Source: Klebsiella aerogenes (GTDB lineage Bacteria > Pseudomonadota > Gammaproteobacteria > Enterobacterales > Enterobacteriaceae). From it: DNA of 64,000 bases. The notes below the pieces were generated by a model. That model was not told the origin of the DNA, ran no database searches, and was given only the letters and a program-made list of their open reading frames with translations. The stretch spans positions 1,984,001 to 2,048,000 of the forward strand of contig CP119076.1 in the NCBI GenBank assembly GCA_029027985.1. Direction: 5' to 3'. This document shows positions 8,997-21,178 of this stretch, one piece after another (position 1 is the stretch's first letter; each line of letters opens with the position of its first letter). The position numbers and the translations under genes were made by a program.

Positions 8997-9050
8997 TAAC
9001 CTATAAATTTTGGGGATATTCCCAAGTAGCCCAAGGTCCGGAGGTGACAT

Positions 9051-9326
9051 ATGAAACGCAGAAACGCTTCGTTACTCGGTAACATACTGATGGGTTTAGG
9101 GTTGGTCGTGATGGTTGTCGGCGTTGGTTATTCTATTTTAAACCAACTTCCGGAACTTAATCTGCCGCAATTCTTCGCTCATGGTGCGGTGTTAAGTATT
9201 TTCGTCGGTGCGGTATTGTGGCTGGCGGGCGCCCGTGTCGGCGGCCATGAAAGAGTCACCGACCGTTACTGGTGGGTCCGCCACTATGATAAACGCTGCC
9301 GCCGCGACCAGCATCGCCACAGCTAA
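9051..9326 (+). CDS. ychH: Stress-induced inner-membrane protein YchH
   Basis: Small (91 aa) predicted inner-membrane protein with two transmembrane helices (about residues 10-30 and 43-60) and a basic, polar C-terminus (WWVRHYDKRCRRDQHRH). E. coli YchH is stress-induced and affects hydrogen-peroxide, cadmium and acid tolerance and biofilm formation. The start follows a strong CCGGAGGTG ribosome site. It is transcribed alone, divergently from pth, from a likely CRP-activated promoter, and ends at a hairpin terminator. Confidence 0.92.
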   Translation: MKRRNASLLGNILMGLGLVVMVVGVGYSILNQLPELNLPQFFAHGAVLSIFVGAVLWLAGARVGGHERVTDRYWWVRHYDKRCRRDQHRHS

Positions 9327-9335
9327 CTGAATTCA

Positions 9336-9371
9336 GCTCGTCGGATATTCTTTTCTTCCGGCGAGCGTTTT
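9336..9371 (+). terminator. Terminator of ychH
   Basis: Arms GCTCGTCGG (9336-9344) and CCGGCGAGC (9358-9366) with one mismatch, followed by GTTTTTCTT. Confidence 0.75.
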
Positions 9372-9539
9372 TCTTCTATCGCCCTTATTCAACGGGCGAT
9401 GTCCGTGCCTCTCTGTTTGACTTTTTGTTGCCTCGCCGCCTTCACCATCGCTTGTTTCTGTGTACCGATGGAGGGAACCCGGATGATGCCTGATATGCCC
9501 GGTTGGATGCGGCAGTCCCAGCGGCCCGCCGCGCGATAA

Positions 9540-11219
9540 TCAGATATCCGCCAGCGCCGCATTGCGGTCAGGGTAGAAACTCAGGCGTCCGGGGATGGGT
9601 TGGACGCCTGCGCGCGCCAGGGTGCGCAGCGGCTGGAACTCGAGATTCGATACCCGTAATTCACAGCCTTCCGGCAGGCGTTGAACAAAGCGCAGGAAGG
9701 CGTCAAGACCACCGGCGTCCAGTACCGGCACCGCATCCCACTTCAGCACCACAATGCGTTTTCCCTCAAGCCGGCTTTCGAGATCGGTAAACAACCCTTC
9801 CGCGGCGGCAAAGAACAGCGGCCCGATAACCCGCAGCACCAGCACATCCTCCGGTACATCAACGTTAACCGGCGCGAGGCGCGTCATGCGCGCGATGCGA
9901 CGCATAAATAGCAGCGATGCCAGCACGATACCGACGCTAATGGCGATGACCATATCAAACAGCACGGTCAACGACATACACATCAGCAGGACGATGATGT
10001 CGTCTTTCGGTCCGTGGCGCAGCAGGTTGATCACCTTATGCGCTTCACTCATGTTCCATGCCACCATCAGCAGTAGGGCGGCCATCGCCGAGAGCGGCAG
10101 CCAGGAGAGCAGCGGCGCGAGGATCAGTAACGCGAGGATCACCAGTAGCGCGTGGATCACCGCCGAGATTGGCGATGTTGCTCCGGCGCGCACGTTAGCC
10201 GCGGAACGGGCAATCGCCGCAGTCGCGGTAATACCGCCGAAGAACGGTGCGACGATATTGCCCAGCCCCTGGCCGATCAGCTCGCTGTTGGCTTTGTGCT
10301 TGGTGCCGGTCATGCCGTCGAGCACCACGGCGCAGAGTAGGGATTCAATGGCGCCGAGCATCGCCATGGAGAAGGCGGCAGGTAGCAGCGCCTGCAGCGA
10401 AGCCCAGCTCAGAGTGAAATCAGAACCTGGCATATCCCACGGCAGCACCAATTGCGGCAGTAGCTGCGGGATACCGTTACCCTGGCTGCCGTCGGCGAGT
10501 ATGTAGTGGAACTGGGAACCGATGGTCGCCACGTGGCCGCCGAGCAGATTGACGATACCCATCACCGCACAACCGGCCAGTAATGCGGGCAGGTGCCCCG
10601 GCAGGCGGATGCCCAGCCGCGGCCAGAAGATGAGAATGCCGAGCGTGACGACGCCGATAGCCGCGTCACCAATGTTGATCGTCGGCAGCGCCATCGCCAG
10701 CGCGCCGACTTTCTGCAGATAGTGCTCCGGTACGTGCACCATCTGCAGGCCGAGGAAGTCTTTAATTTGCATGGTACCGATGGTGATACCGATACCGGAG
10801 GTAAAGCCGAGGGTGACCGACAGCGGAATATATTCAATCAAGCGGCCAAAACGGGCGAGGCCGAAAAGGATTAAGAAAATACCCGACATCAGCGTCGCCA
10901 CCAGCAGGCCTGCAAGGCCAAACTGTTGCGATACCGGATAGAGGATCACCACAAATGCCGCGGTGGGGCCGGAGACGCTAAAGCGCGAACCGCCGGTCAG
11001 AGCGATCACAATCCCCGCGACCGCCGAGGTGTACAGACCATACTGCGGCGCCACGCCGCTACCTATTGCCAACGCCATCGCCAGCGGGATAGCAATAATC
11101 CCGACGGTTATCCCGGCAATCACATCGCGGGTGAAGCGCGATGCAGTGTATTTTTCTTTCCAGCAAGCGTCGATGAGGGCGCGGAAAGGCATCACATGTG
11201 AGGAAAATAATTTATTCAC
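9540..11219 (-). CDS. dauA: C4-dicarboxylate transporter DauA (SulP/SLC26 family)
   Basis: Inner-membrane transporter of 559 residues, formerly YchM, that takes up succinate aerobically at acidic pH. The N-terminal SulP domain (about residues 20-430) has many hydrophobic segments and the family signature around [20 protein letters not shown]; the C-terminal STAS domain follows (about 440-555, with [17 protein letters not shown]). Length equals E. coli DauA. It stands alone on the minus strand after prs, separated by the prs terminator, and converges with ychH. Confidence 0.96.
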   Translation of the reverse strand: MNKLFSSHVMPFRALIDACWKEKYTASRFTRDVIAGITVGIIAIPLAMALAIGSGVAPQYGLYTSAVAGIVIALTGGSRFSVSGPTAAFVVILYPVSQQFGLAGLLVATLMSGIFLILFGLARFGRLIEYIPLSVTLGFTSGIGITIGTMQIKDFLGLQMVHVPEHYLQKVGALAMALPTINIGDAAIGVVTLGILIFWPRLGIRLPGHLPALLAGCAVMGIVNLLGGHVATIGSQFHYILADGSQGNGIPQLLPQLVLPWDMPGSDFTLSWASLQALLPAAFSMAMLGAIESLLCAVVLDGMTGTKHKANSELIGQGLGNIVAPFFGGITATAAIARSAANVRAGATSPISAVIHALLVILALLILAPLLSWLPLSAMAALLLMVAWNMSEAHKVINLLRHGPKDDIIVLLMCMSLTVLFDMVIAISVGIVLASLLFMRRIARMTRLAPVNVDVPEDVLVLRVIGPLFFAAAEGLFTDLESRLEGKRIVVLKWDAVPVLDAGGLDAFLRFVQRLPEGCELRVSNLEFQPLRTLARAGVQPIPGRLSFYPDRNAALADI

Positions 11220-11306
11220 AATAATGTTTCATCCATGGGCGCATCATCTGTCAACTGAATGGCAGGTGAAGGAGGCATTAGTCATACAAATATGAATCAG
11301 AGACAA

Positions 11307-11330
11307 AAAAACCCGCCGCAGCGGGTTTTT
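11307..11330 (-). terminator. Terminator of prs
   Basis: Stem ACCCGC/GCGGGT (11311-11316 with 11321-11326), extended by flanking A:T pairs, CGCA loop. T run on the minus strand. Confidence 0.88.
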
Positions 11331-11343
11331 CGGCCGGGCTCGA

Positions 11344-12336
<993 letters not shown>

Positions 12337-12470
12337 TTAACTGTGCGGGCCGGCGCCATCTCATCCAGGCGGTGTATTAAAGAGCACGATGCAACGTCTG
12401 GAACAGGGTGACGTTGTCACCGATACTCTGTTTGCCCGGCAAACTTGCCGTTATTCATGCAAAAGCAGAA

Positions 12471-13325
12471 TTACTTCAGTAGGGCTTGCTTCAGCGGCGA
12501 GACATTAATTCCTCGCGCAACAAAGCCTTGCAGCCATTCCGGGGCTTTTTCCAGCACCTGACGAGCAGCGGATTCAGTGTCAAATTCAGCAAAGACACAG
12601 GCCCCTGTGCCAGTCAGGCGCGACGGCGCGTATTCTAACAGCCAGGAAAGCGTTGCATCAACCTCACGAAAACGTTTTCTTGCGATAACCTCGCAATCGT
12701 TGCCGAATTCACAGTTTAGTAAGGTATTAATTGACCTGCTTGGGGTATTCCGTGGTAAGTCCGGATCGCGAAAAATGATCGGTGTTGGGATGCTTACCCC
12801 CGGATGGGCCACCAGATACCATTTTTCCGGTGGGTCGACCGGGGTCAGAATTTCGCCGACGCCTTCGGCAAATGCCGCGTGACCGCGCACGAATACCGGG
12901 ACATCGGCGCCGAGCTGAAGCCCGAGGGTCGCCAGCTCGTCTTCGCTAAGCCCGCAGCCCCACAGGTGGTTCAACGCCACCAGCACCGTGGCGGCGTTAG
13001 AGGAACCACCGCCTAAACCGCCGCCCATCGGCAGGCGTTTATCGATACGGATATCGGCGCCGCTGCCCGCCGGCAGTTGGCCGTGAGATTCAGCCGCGGT
13101 CATCAACAACCTGGCGGCGCGAATAATCAGGTTTTCTTCGTCCGGCACGCCGTCGACGGGCGTTAACAGCCGTAACTTCCCGTCGCGACGGGGTTCAATG
13201 GTCAGCGTATCGCCATAGTCGAGAAACTGGAACAGCGTTTGCAGGGTGTGATAACCATCGGCGCGCTGGCCGGTGATATACAAAAACAGGTTCAGTTTTG
13301 CAGGAGCGGGCCAGCGACTCATCAT
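12471..13325 (-). CDS. ispE: 4-diphosphocytidyl-2-C-methyl-D-erythritol kinase
   Basis: GHMP kinase that phosphorylates CDP-methylerythritol in the MEP pathway to isoprenoids; cytoplasmic and essential. The 284-residue product starts [23 protein letters not shown] and carries the ATP-binding glycine-rich loop [17 protein letters not shown] (about residues 95-111) and [12 protein letters not shown] near the C-terminus. Its ATG overlaps the lolB stop by four bases (ATGA at 13322-13325), implying translational coupling to lolB. Confidence 0.97.
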   Translation of the reverse strand: MMSRWPAPAKLNLFLYITGQRADGYHTLQTLFQFLDYGDTLTIEPRRDGKLRLLTPVDGVPDEENLIIRAARLLMTAAESHGQLPAGSGADIRIDKRLPMGGGLGGGSSNAATVLVALNHLWGCGLSEDELATLGLQLGADVPVFVRGHAAFAEGVGEILTPVDPPEKWYLVAHPGVSIPTPIIFRDPDLPRNTPSRSINTLLNCEFGNDCEVIARKRFREVDATLSWLLEYAPSRLTGTGACVFAEFDTESAARQVLEKAPEWLQGFVARGINVSPLKQALLK

Positions 13326-13936
13326 TTCACAATCCAGTTATCCATTTTCAGCTTGATGCGCTGGCTGCCGTTGTTCAACTCCATATTCGACGGCAGGGTC
13401 GGTGTGGTGTCGTTGGTATAGCCGCTATAGGTGACGTGCCAGGTTTTACCATTCTGCGTGTAGTTCAGCTCGCGCAGGCGGTACTGATCATCCAACGAAT
13501 AGTCGGTGGCGTCGCCCGGCAGACCGATAATCCACTGACGCAGTCTGTTTAGCGGGATTGGCATACCGGTCAGGCGGCCAATCATCTCTTCGGCATCGGT
13601 GGCGTTATAGGTCTGGCCCTTGTTATCGATCAGCTGCACGCTGCCCGGCTGCGCGGTCAATGACAGCTCGGTGCTGCCAAGCGGGTTGGTCAGCAGCAGG
13701 CGATAGCGATCCTGACCGGTTTGCTGCCAGAAGAAGCGGGCATACACTTTCTGCTCATCGGAAAGATACGCAAACGCCCCGCGAGTCTGGAACTGATGCA
13801 GATTGCGGACATCTTGCTGGTGCTGGCGCCACTGCGGCGAATCCGGGCTTTTGCCGGGGCCTTGCGGCGGGTTGTTGATTGCACAGGCGGTCAGAACGAG
13901 GCTTGCCAACGGCAGCAGGCGGAACAGTCGATTCAT
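13322..13936 (-). CDS. lolB: Outer-membrane lipoprotein receptor LolB
   Basis: Accepts lipoproteins from periplasmic LolA and inserts them in the outer membrane. The 204-residue precursor has a type II signal peptide with lipobox LTAC, so the mature N-terminal Cys is residue 18. The next residue is not Asp, consistent with outer-membrane sorting. The rest is the soluble LolA/LolB-like fold. It is first in the lolB-ispE(-prs) transcript, divergent from hemA across 272 bp. Confidence 0.96.
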   Translation of the reverse strand: MNRLFRLLPLASLVLTACAINNPPQGPGKSPDSPQWRQHQQDVRNLHQFQTRGAFAYLSDEQKVYARFFWQQTGQDRYRLLLTNPLGSTELSLTAQPGSVQLIDNKGQTYNATDAEEMIGRLTGMPIPLNRLRQWIIGLPGDATDYSLDDQYRLRELNYTQNGKTWHVTYSGYTNDTTPTLPSNMELNNGSQRIKLKMDNWIVK

Positions 13937-14208
13937 AATGATGACAAATCCTTGATGTCTACAGTGAAATGCGGCGACTGGATGGTTCGCACACCGATTT
14001 GTGTAGCGGGTTGCAATAATAACCCTTAATGCTAGCGTCGCTGGCCGATAGCGTCTACGTTCAAGTTGTCTGAAATCAAAAAATTACCGTTACTGGCTGT
14101 TAAACCCTGTCTATTACTCCAAAAGGGGAGCGTCTCTTTTATTGATTACGCGCATCCTGTATGATGCCCTCAGACTAACCTTAGCAACGCTGGTACTATT
14201 CCCTCACC

Positions 14209-15465
14209 ATGACCCTTTTAGCTCTTGGCATCAATCATAAAACAGCTCCGGTAGCGCTGCGAGAACGCGTAACGTTTTCGCCGGATACGCTCGATAAGGC
14301 GCTGGAGAGCTTACTGGCTCAGCCAATGGTGCAGGGCGGGGTCGTGCTATCGACCTGTAACCGTACCGAGTTGTATCTCAGCGTTGAAGAGCAGGACAAC
14401 CTGCAGGAAGTGTTGATTCGCTGGCTGTGCGATTACCACGGCCTCAACGAAGAAGATCTGCGTAAAAGCCTCTACTGGCATCAGGATAATGATGCCGTCA
14501 GTCACCTGATGCGCGTCGCCAGCGGTCTTGATTCGCTGGTTCTCGGCGAACCGCAAATTCTCGGCCAGGTGAAGAAAGCCTTCGCCGACTCCAGCCGCGG
14601 CCATCTCAATGTGAGCGAACTGGAACGCATGTTCCAGAAGTCGTTCTCGGTGGCCAAGCGCGTGCGTACTGAAACCGACATCGGCGCCAGCGCGGTCTCT
14701 GTCGCATTCGCCGCCTGTACGCTGGCGCGGCAAATCTTTGAATCACTCTCCAGCGTGACGGTGTTGTTAGTCGGCGCGGGCGAAACCATCGAACTGGTCG
14801 CCCGTCATCTGCGTGAACACAACGTACGTAAGATGGTGATTGCCAACCGTACCCGCGAACGCGCGCAGGCGCTGGCGAATGAAGTCGGGGCGGACGTTAT
14901 CGCCCTTAGCGATATCGACGAGCGGCTGAAAGAAGCCGATATCATTATCAGTTCTACCGCCAGCCCGCTGCCGATTATCGGCAAAGGTATGGTCGAGCGC
15001 GCGCTGAAGGCGCGTCGCAATCAGCCGATGCTGCTGGTGGACATCGCGGTGCCTCGCGATGTCGAGCCGGAAGTCGGCAAGCTGGCCAACGCCTATCTAT
15101 ACAGCGTCGATGACCTGCAAAATATCATTCAGCACAATCTGGCGCAGCGTAAGGCCGCGGCGGTGCAGGCGGAATCGATTGTCGAGCAGGAGACCAGCGA
15201 ATTTATGGCCTGGCTGCGCGCCCAAAGCGCCAGCGAGACTATCCGCGAATATCGTTCCCAATCCGAGCAGGTTCGTGAAGAACTGACGGCGAAAGCGCTT
15301 GCTGCGCTGGCGCAGGGCGGCGATGCGCAGGACATCATGCAGGATCTGGCCCGTAAGCTAACCAACCGCCTGATCCACGCTCCAACCAAATCTCTTCAGC
15401 AGGCTGCCCGTGACGGGGATGATGAACGCCTGCATATTCTGCGCAACAGCCTCGGGCTGGAATAG
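14209..15465 (+). CDS. hemA: Glutamyl-tRNA reductase
   Basis: Reduces glutamyl-tRNA(Glu) to glutamate-1-semialdehyde with NADPH, the first committed step of heme synthesis; cytoplasmic. The 418-residue protein has the catalytic Cys in [11 protein letters not shown] (about residue 50), the tRNA/substrate region [21 protein letters not shown], the NADPH loop [14 protein letters not shown] (about 188-201) and the C-terminal dimerisation helix. Start [14 protein letters not shown] matches the family. It opens the hemA-prfA-prmC operon, 40 bp before prfA. Heme-controlled proteolysis through the N-terminus is known in enteric bacteria. Confidence 0.98.
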   Translation: MTLLALGINHKTAPVALRERVTFSPDTLDKALESLLAQPMVQGGVVLSTCNRTELYLSVEEQDNLQEVLIRWLCDYHGLNEEDLRKSLYWHQDNDAVSHLMRVASGLDSLVLGEPQILGQVKKAFADSSRGHLNVSELERMFQKSFSVAKRVRTETDIGASAVSVAFAACTLARQIFESLSSVTVLLVGAGETIELVARHLREHNVRKMVIANRTRERAQALANEVGADVIALSDIDERLKEADIIISSTASPLPIIGKGMVERALKARRNQPMLLVDIAVPRDVEPEVGKLANAYLYSVDDLQNIIQHNLAQRKAAAVQAESIVEQETSEFMAWLRAQSASETIREYRSQSEQVREELTAKALAALAQGGDAQDIMQDLARKLTNRLIHAPTKSLQQAARDGDDERLHILRNSLGLE

Positions 15466-15505
15466 CGCACATTTCTCTTTTTAAAGACAGGGTGAATTCA
15501 CGCCT

Positions 15506-16588
15506 ATGAAGCCTTCTATTGTTGCTAAACTGGAAGCTCTGTACGAACGCCATGAAGAAGTTCAGGCGCTACTTGGCGATGCCGCCACTATTGCCGACCA
15601 GGACCGTTTCCGCGCGCTGTCGCGTGAATATGCCCAGCTGGGTGATGTCGCCCGCTGTTATACCGACTGGCGTCAGGTGCAGGACGACATCGACACCGCG
15701 CAGATGATGCTCGACGATCCGGAAATGCGCGAAATGGCGCAGGAAGAACTGCGCGATGCCAAAGAAAAAAGCGAAGCGCTGGAACAGCAATTGCAGGTCC
15801 TGTTGCTGCCGAAAGATCCGGACGATGAACGTAACGCTTTTGTGGAAGTCCGCGCCGGAACCGGCGGTGACGAAGCTGCGTTGTTCGCCGGCGATCTCTT
15901 CCGTATGTATAGCCGTTATGCCGAAGCCCGTCGTTGGCGCGTGGAAATCATGAGCGCCAACGAAGGCGAACATGGCGGATTTAAAGAAGTGATTGCCAAG
16001 ATCAGCGGCGACGGCGTGTATGGCCGTCTGAAATTTGAATCCGGCGGGCATCGCGTACAGCGCGTGCCGGCGACCGAATCTCAGGGGCGTATCCACACCT
16101 CCGCTTGTACCGTGGCGGTGATGCCGGAGTTGCCGGAAGCCGAAATGCCGGATATTAACCCGGCGGATCTGCGCATCGATACCTTCCGTTCTTCTGGCGC
16201 GGGCGGCCAGCACGTCAACACCACCGACTCTGCGATCCGTATTACCCACTTGCCGACCGGTATTGTTGTCGAGTGTCAGGACGAGCGTTCGCAGCATAAA
16301 AACAAAGCCAAAGCGTTATCAGTACTGGGCGCGCGTATTCGCGCCGCTGAAGTAGCCAAACGTCAGCAGGCGGAAGCGTCTACCCGCCGCAACCTGCTGG
16401 GCAGCGGCGACCGTAGCGATCGCAACCGTACTTACAACTTCCCGCAGGGCCGCGTGACCGACCACCGCATCAACCTGACGCTGTACCGTCTGGATGAAAC
16501 CATGGAAGGCAAACTGGATATGCTGATCGAGCCGATCGTGCAGGAATTCCAGGCTGACCAGCTGGCAGCCCTTTCCGAGCAGGAATGA
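15506..16588 (+). CDS. prfA: Peptide chain release factor 1
   Basis: Recognises UAA and UAG stop codons and triggers peptide release. The 360-residue length matches E. coli. Visible are the tripeptide anticodon region ([23 protein letters not shown]) and the invariant GGQ loop in [19 protein letters not shown], whose Gln is methylated by the product of the next gene. Its TGA stop overlaps the prmC start region, suggesting coupled synthesis of enzyme and substrate. Confidence 0.98.
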   Translation: MKPSIVAKLEALYERHEEVQALLGDAATIADQDRFRALSREYAQLGDVARCYTDWRQVQDDIDTAQMMLDDPEMREMAQEELRDAKEKSEALEQQLQVLLLPKDPDDERNAFVEVRAGTGGDEAALFAGDLFRMYSRYAEARRWRVEIMSANEGEHGGFKEVIAKISGDGVYGRLKFESGGHRVQRVPATESQGRIHTSACTVAVMPELPEAEMPDINPADLRIDTFRSSGAGGQHVNTTDSAIRITHLPTGIVVECQDERSQHKNKAKALSVLGARIRAAEVAKRQQAEASTRRNLLGSGDRSDRNRTYNFPQGRVTDHRINLTLYRLDETMEGKLDMLIEPIVQEFQADQLAALSEQE

Positions 16589-17439
16589 TGACCTTCCGAC
16601 AGTGGCTAACTCAGGCGATAGCCCGGCTCGGCGCGAGCGATAGCCCGCGTCGTGATGCCGAGATCCTGCTGGGTCACGTCAGCGGTAAAGCGCGAACCTG
16701 GATCCTCGCTTTCGACGAAACCGTACTGACGAGCGGGCAATTAGCCGAGCTGGAAGCGTTGCTGAGCCGCCGTGTCAACGGCGAGCCGGTGGCCCATCTG
16801 GTCGGCCAACGCGAATTCTGGTCGCTGCCGCTGTTTGTCTCACCGGCGACGCTGATCCCGCGTCCGGATACCGAATGTCTGGTTGAGCAGGCGTTGGCCC
16901 GTCTACCGCAGACGGCATGCCGGATCCTCGACCTTGGTACCGGTACTGGCGCTATCGCGCTGGCGCTGGCCAGCGAGCGCCCGGATTGTCTGGTGACCGC
17001 CGTTGATTTTATGCCTGACGCCGCCGCGCTTGCCGCGCGCAACGCCGCCCATCTCGCTATCGACAACGTGACTGTCCTGCAGAGTGACTGGTTTAGCGCG
17101 CTCAGCGGGCAGTCGTTCGCGATGATCGTCAGCAATCCTCCCTACATCGACGAAGCCGATCCGCATCTTGCCGAGGGTGATGTCCGCTTTGAGCCGAAAA
17201 CGGCGTTGGTTGCCGCCGATCAGGGGCTGGCCGATCTGGCGCATATCATCCGCGAGGGGCGGCAGTTTCTGCTGCCCGGCGGTTATATGCTACTTGAACA
17301 CGGCTGGAAGCAGGGCGAGGCGGTACGCGGGCTGTTTAACGACGCGGGCTACCGCGATGTCGCGACCTGCCGCGATTACGGTGATAACGAACGTCTGACT
17401 CTCGGGCGTTGGCCGCACAAGGAGCAAGCTGGCGAATGA
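16588..17439 (+). CDS. prmC: Release-factor glutamine methyltransferase PrmC
   Basis: SAM-dependent enzyme that N5-methylates the GGQ glutamine of RF1 and RF2. The 283-residue product has an N-terminal helical domain, SAM motif LDLGTGTGAIALALA and the amide-methylating signature SNPPYIDE. Two tandem ATGs exist (16585 and 16588); 16588 aligns with the E. coli start and gives slightly better spacing to AGGA. The end overlaps the next gene by ATGA (17436-17439). Confidence 0.97.
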   Translation: MTFRQWLTQAIARLGASDSPRRDAEILLGHVSGKARTWILAFDETVLTSGQLAELEALLSRRVNGEPVAHLVGQREFWSLPLFVSPATLIPRPDTECLVEQALARLPQTACRILDLGTGTGAIALALASERPDCLVTAVDFMPDAAALAARNAAHLAIDNVTVLQSDWFSALSGQSFAMIVSNPPYIDEADPHLAEGDVRFEPKTALVAADQGLADLAHIIREGRQFLLPGGYMLLEHGWKQGEAVRGLFNDAGYRDVATCRDYGDNERLTLGRWPHKEQAGE

Positions 17440-17828
17440 ATGTATTAACGACCGTACTCTATTTACATATTACCTGCGTGGTGGTGTCCGTCGGGCTTTT
17501 TGTGTTGCGCTACTGGTGGACCTACAGCGGCAACGCGTTGCTGAATCAGCGCTGGGTGCGCATTGCGCCGCACTGTAGCGATACGCTGCTGTTCCTCAGC
17601 GGCGCCGGATTAATGGCGATAACACACTATCTGCCGTTTACCGAAGACGGCGCATGGCTGACTGAAAAGCTGTTTGGCGTTATCATTTACATCGCGTTAG
17701 GATTTATTGCGCTGGGCCGACGTCGCCCGCGCCGTCAGCAGACCCGGTTTATCGCCTTTCTGCTGGCGCTGGTGGTGTTGTTCGTTATTGTCCAACTCGC
17801 CATCACAAGAATACCGTTACTGGGGTAA
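17436..17828 (+). CDS. sirB2: Inner-membrane protein SirB2 (YchQ)
   Basis: Small membrane protein of 130 residues with four predicted transmembrane helices (starting about residues 5, 45, 70 and 105) and basic loops (RRRPRRQQTR). Its precise role is not established; the name comes from a Salmonella locus that affects virulence regulation when cloned. The start at 17436 overlaps the prmC stop by ATGA and gives the same length as the E. coli protein; an upstream ATG at 17409 lies inside prmC. Confidence 0.92.
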   Translation: MNVLTTVLYLHITCVVVSVGLFVLRYWWTYSGNALLNQRWVRIAPHCSDTLLFLSGAGLMAITHYLPFTEDGAWLTEKLFGVIIYIALGFIALGRRRPRRQQTRFIAFLLALVVLFVIVQLAITRIPLLG

Positions 17829-17831
17829 GGC

Positions 17832-18644
17832 ATGAGGTCATTAGCTGATTTCGAATTTAACAAAGCGCCATTGTGCGAAGGCATAGTCCTCATTTCTGAA
17901 TTGATCCGCGACGATTTTCCGACGCACTTCGTGCAGGATGAGCTGGAGCGGTTGTTAAAACTGGCGCAGGAAGAGATTGCCGCTTCCTGGGACCAGGAGC
18001 GTCAGCTCGACCGGCTGCTGGAGTTGTTCTACCACGAGTGGGGCTTCGGCGCGTCGCAGGGTATCTACCGCCTGTCTGATGCGTTATGGCTGGATAAAGT
18101 ACTGGTTAATCGCCAGGGCAGCGCGGTCTCGCTGGGGGCGATTCTGTTATGGATCGCCCAGCGTTTAGCGCTGCCGGTGGTGCCGGTGATTTTCCCGACG
18201 CAGATGCTGCTGCGCGCGGACCCGGACACCAGCGAAGAGATGTGGCTGATCAACCCGTTCAACGGCGAGACGCTCGATGAACACACGCTTGAGGTGTGGC
18301 TGAAGGGCAACATCAGCCCGGTGGCCGAGCTATTCAACGAGGATCTCGACGAGGCGGATAACGCCGAAGTGATTCGCAAGCTGCTCGACACCTTGAAATC
18401 GGCGCTGATGGAAGAGCGGCAGATGGAACTGGCCCTGCGCGCCAGTGAAGCGCTGCTGCAGTTTAATCCGGAAGATCCGTATGAAATTCGCGACCGTGGG
18501 CTGATTTACGCCCAGTTGGAGTGCGAACACGTGGCGCTGCTGGATCTCAATTATTTTGTTGAGCAGTGCCCGGAGGATCCGATTAGCGAGATGATCCGCG
18601 CGCAGATCAACACGATTTCGCACAAACAAATTACATTGCATTAG
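17832..18644 (+). CDS. sirB1: SirB1 (YchA), transglutaminase-like/TPR protein
   Basis: Cytoplasmic protein of about 270 residues with an N-terminal SirB1/transglutaminase-like domain (about 1-180, including GASQGIYRLSDALWLDKVL and GSAVSLGAILLWIAQRL) and a C-terminal tetratricopeptide-like segment (about 190-255, LQFNPEDPYEIRDRGLIYAQL). The biochemical function is unknown. It lies 3 bp after sirB2 and 39 bp before kdsA in the same orientation, as in E. coli. Confidence 0.93.
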   Translation: MRSLADFEFNKAPLCEGIVLISELIRDDFPTHFVQDELERLLKLAQEEIAASWDQERQLDRLLELFYHEWGFGASQGIYRLSDALWLDKVLVNRQGSAVSLGAILLWIAQRLALPVVPVIFPTQMLLRADPDTSEEMWLINPFNGETLDEHTLEVWLKGNISPVAELFNEDLDEADNAEVIRKLLDTLKSALMEERQMELALRASEALLQFNPEDPYEIRDRGLIYAQLECEHVALLDLNYFVEQCPEDPISEMIRAQINTISHKQITLH

Positions 18645-18674
18645 TCTGGAACCATTCCGGTTACACCCTGATAA

Positions 18675-19538
<864 letters not shown>

Positions 19539-19557
19539 GCCTCGTTGAGAGCGAAAA

Positions 19558-19592
19558 AAGCCTGCCGGTTTCGCAACCGCCAGGCTTTTTTA
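19558..19592 (+). terminator. Terminator of kdsA
   Basis: Long stem (AGCCTGCCGGTT, 19559-19570, with AACCGCCAGGCT, 19575-19586, one mismatch), TCGC loop, then TTTTTTATT. A run of A before the stem also allows use by chaA on the other strand. A second 9-bp hairpin (TTCGGCAGG/CCTGCCGAA) lies near 19600-19624. Confidence 0.88.
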
Positions 19593-19635
19593 TTACCCGT
19601 TATTCGGCAGGTTTACGGCCTGCCGAAGAGGGTTA

Positions 19636-20736
19636 TCAGGCGAAAATCGTCATCAGATAGGCGGCAAACAGCGCCAGGTGCGCCGCGCCGTTGAGCACAT
19701 TAGTGCGCCCGGTGGAGAACGAGATATGGCACAGCACCAGCGACGCCACCATGACCACCATTTCCGGCGCGCCAAGACCGAAGCGCAGCTCGTTACCGGT
19801 CAACCAGGCGATAAGGGTGACGACCGGCACGGTCAGTGAAATCGTTGCCAGCACCGAGCCGAAGAACAGGTTCATGGCGCGCTGTACCTGATTGTTCAGC
19901 ACCGCTTTCAATGCGCCGAGCCCTTCTGGCGAGAGGATCAGTAATGCCACCAGGAAACCGGTAAAGGCCACCGGCGCGTTCAGGCTGGTCAGTAACGTCT
20001 CCAGCGGGTGCGCGTTCATTTTGGTGACGGCAATAACCGCGACCAAATGCACCAGCAACCAGGCGGTGTGCCAACCGCTGCTGTGCGCCGACGGCTTACC
20101 GTGGTGCGGGTCGTCATCGTCACTGTCATCTTCATGCTCGTAGACAAACAGATTCTGGTGGGTTTTGGTCTGAATCAGTAGGAATACGCCGTACATTGCC
20201 GCGGAAATCAGCGCCACCAGTAACGCCTGGCTGGTGGTAAAGTTTGCGCCCGGCAGCGCCATGGGGAACACCAGCACAATAATCGCCAGCGGGAAGAGGG
20301 CAATCAAGTACTGCTTGATACCAAACAAATTCATATATTGGGTGGCGAATTTACGCCCGCCCAGCAGCAGAGAGAAGCCGACCAGGCCGCCGGTGACGAT
20401 CATAATGATCGAATACAGTGTATCGCGCATCAGCGTTGGCGCGGCATCGCCGGTGGCCATTAACGCGGAAATCAGGCTAACTTCAAGAATCACCACCGAC
20501 AGGCTCAAAATTAACGAACCATAGGGCTCGCCGAGGCGGTGGGCAAGGACGTCGGCGTGGCGGACCACGCTGAATGCGCTGCTCAGAATTCCGACCAGCG
20601 CCAGAATATTAATCGCAACGACCACTGGTAGTGACTGACTGCTTCCCCAGAGAAACAGCACTACCAGTGCTAAAACCGGAAAAACGAGGGAGGTCTCCTT
20701 GTGGCGGGTCTTTACCGCCTCATGTGCTTGGGTCAT
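19636..20736 (-). CDS. chaA: Sodium(potassium, calcium)/proton antiporter ChaA
   Basis: Inner-membrane cation/proton antiporter of 366 residues with about 11 hydrophobic segments. Two inverted family repeats carry acidic motifs (SLSVVILEVSLISALM; LLILSPEGLGALKAVL), and the central loop is acid- and His-rich (EHEDDSDDDDPHHGKP), a likely cation-sensing segment. Length equals E. coli ChaA. In E. coli chaB lies between chaA and chaC; here the 442-bp divergent gap has no such gene. Confidence 0.96.
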   Translation of the reverse strand: MTQAHEAVKTRHKETSLVFPVLALVVLFLWGSSQSLPVVVAINILALVGILSSAFSVVRHADVLAHRLGEPYGSLILSLSVVILEVSLISALMATGDAAPTLMRDTLYSIIMIVTGGLVGFSLLLGGRKFATQYMNLFGIKQYLIALFPLAIIVLVFPMALPGANFTTSQALLVALISAAMYGVFLLIQTKTHQNLFVYEHEDDSDDDDPHHGKPSAHSSGWHTAWLLVHLVAVIAVTKMNAHPLETLLTSLNAPVAFTGFLVALLILSPEGLGALKAVLNNQVQRAMNLFFGSVLATISLTVPVVTLIAWLTGNELRFGLGAPEMVVMVASLVLCHISFSTGRTNVLNGAAHLALFAAYLMTIFA

Positions 20737-21178
20737 GAACCATCTCCATTTGTGCAGGTGTTATAATTATAGATAACGTAAGTTGATAAAATAACAGATA
20801 TTGATTAATTCAAGATGATTTTTTACTTAAATTTACGGCTATGAAGAGATAATTTGTCAAGTTAGCTATAAATAATTTTTATTACTGTTTTATTGTTATG
20901 ATTCATGTGATTACTAAATAATGTTTATCACTCTTCTTGCTGTTTTCACCGCCTGTAAATAGGTTCCTGAACGCATTTTCTTTTGCTTCAGAATGCCATC
21001 CGCCCCAGATGGAGAAAATGAGACCTCGTTCATCGTCGCCGCGAAATTGAACGCTATCCGCCTTGCTAACGCGCCATTCATTGCTTATTGAGCTATAAAG
21101 CTGGATAATAATTCAGCAATATTTCACGGATGGCACAGATTATCGCCGGGAAGCAGGCAGTGGCGGAGGTAGTAGAAC
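20737..21178. other. 442-bp gap where chaB would be expected
   Basis: AT-rich first half, with the chaA promoter presumably on the minus strand, and a GC-richer second half leading to chaC. I checked for the 76-aa ChaB protein and saw no matching frame. No RNA gene was recognised. Confidence 0.5.

Noticed and set aside
12420-12450. CGGCAAACTTGCCG palindrome upstream of prs as a PurR box
   Set aside because: It departs from the PurR consensus in the centre; not strong enough to call.
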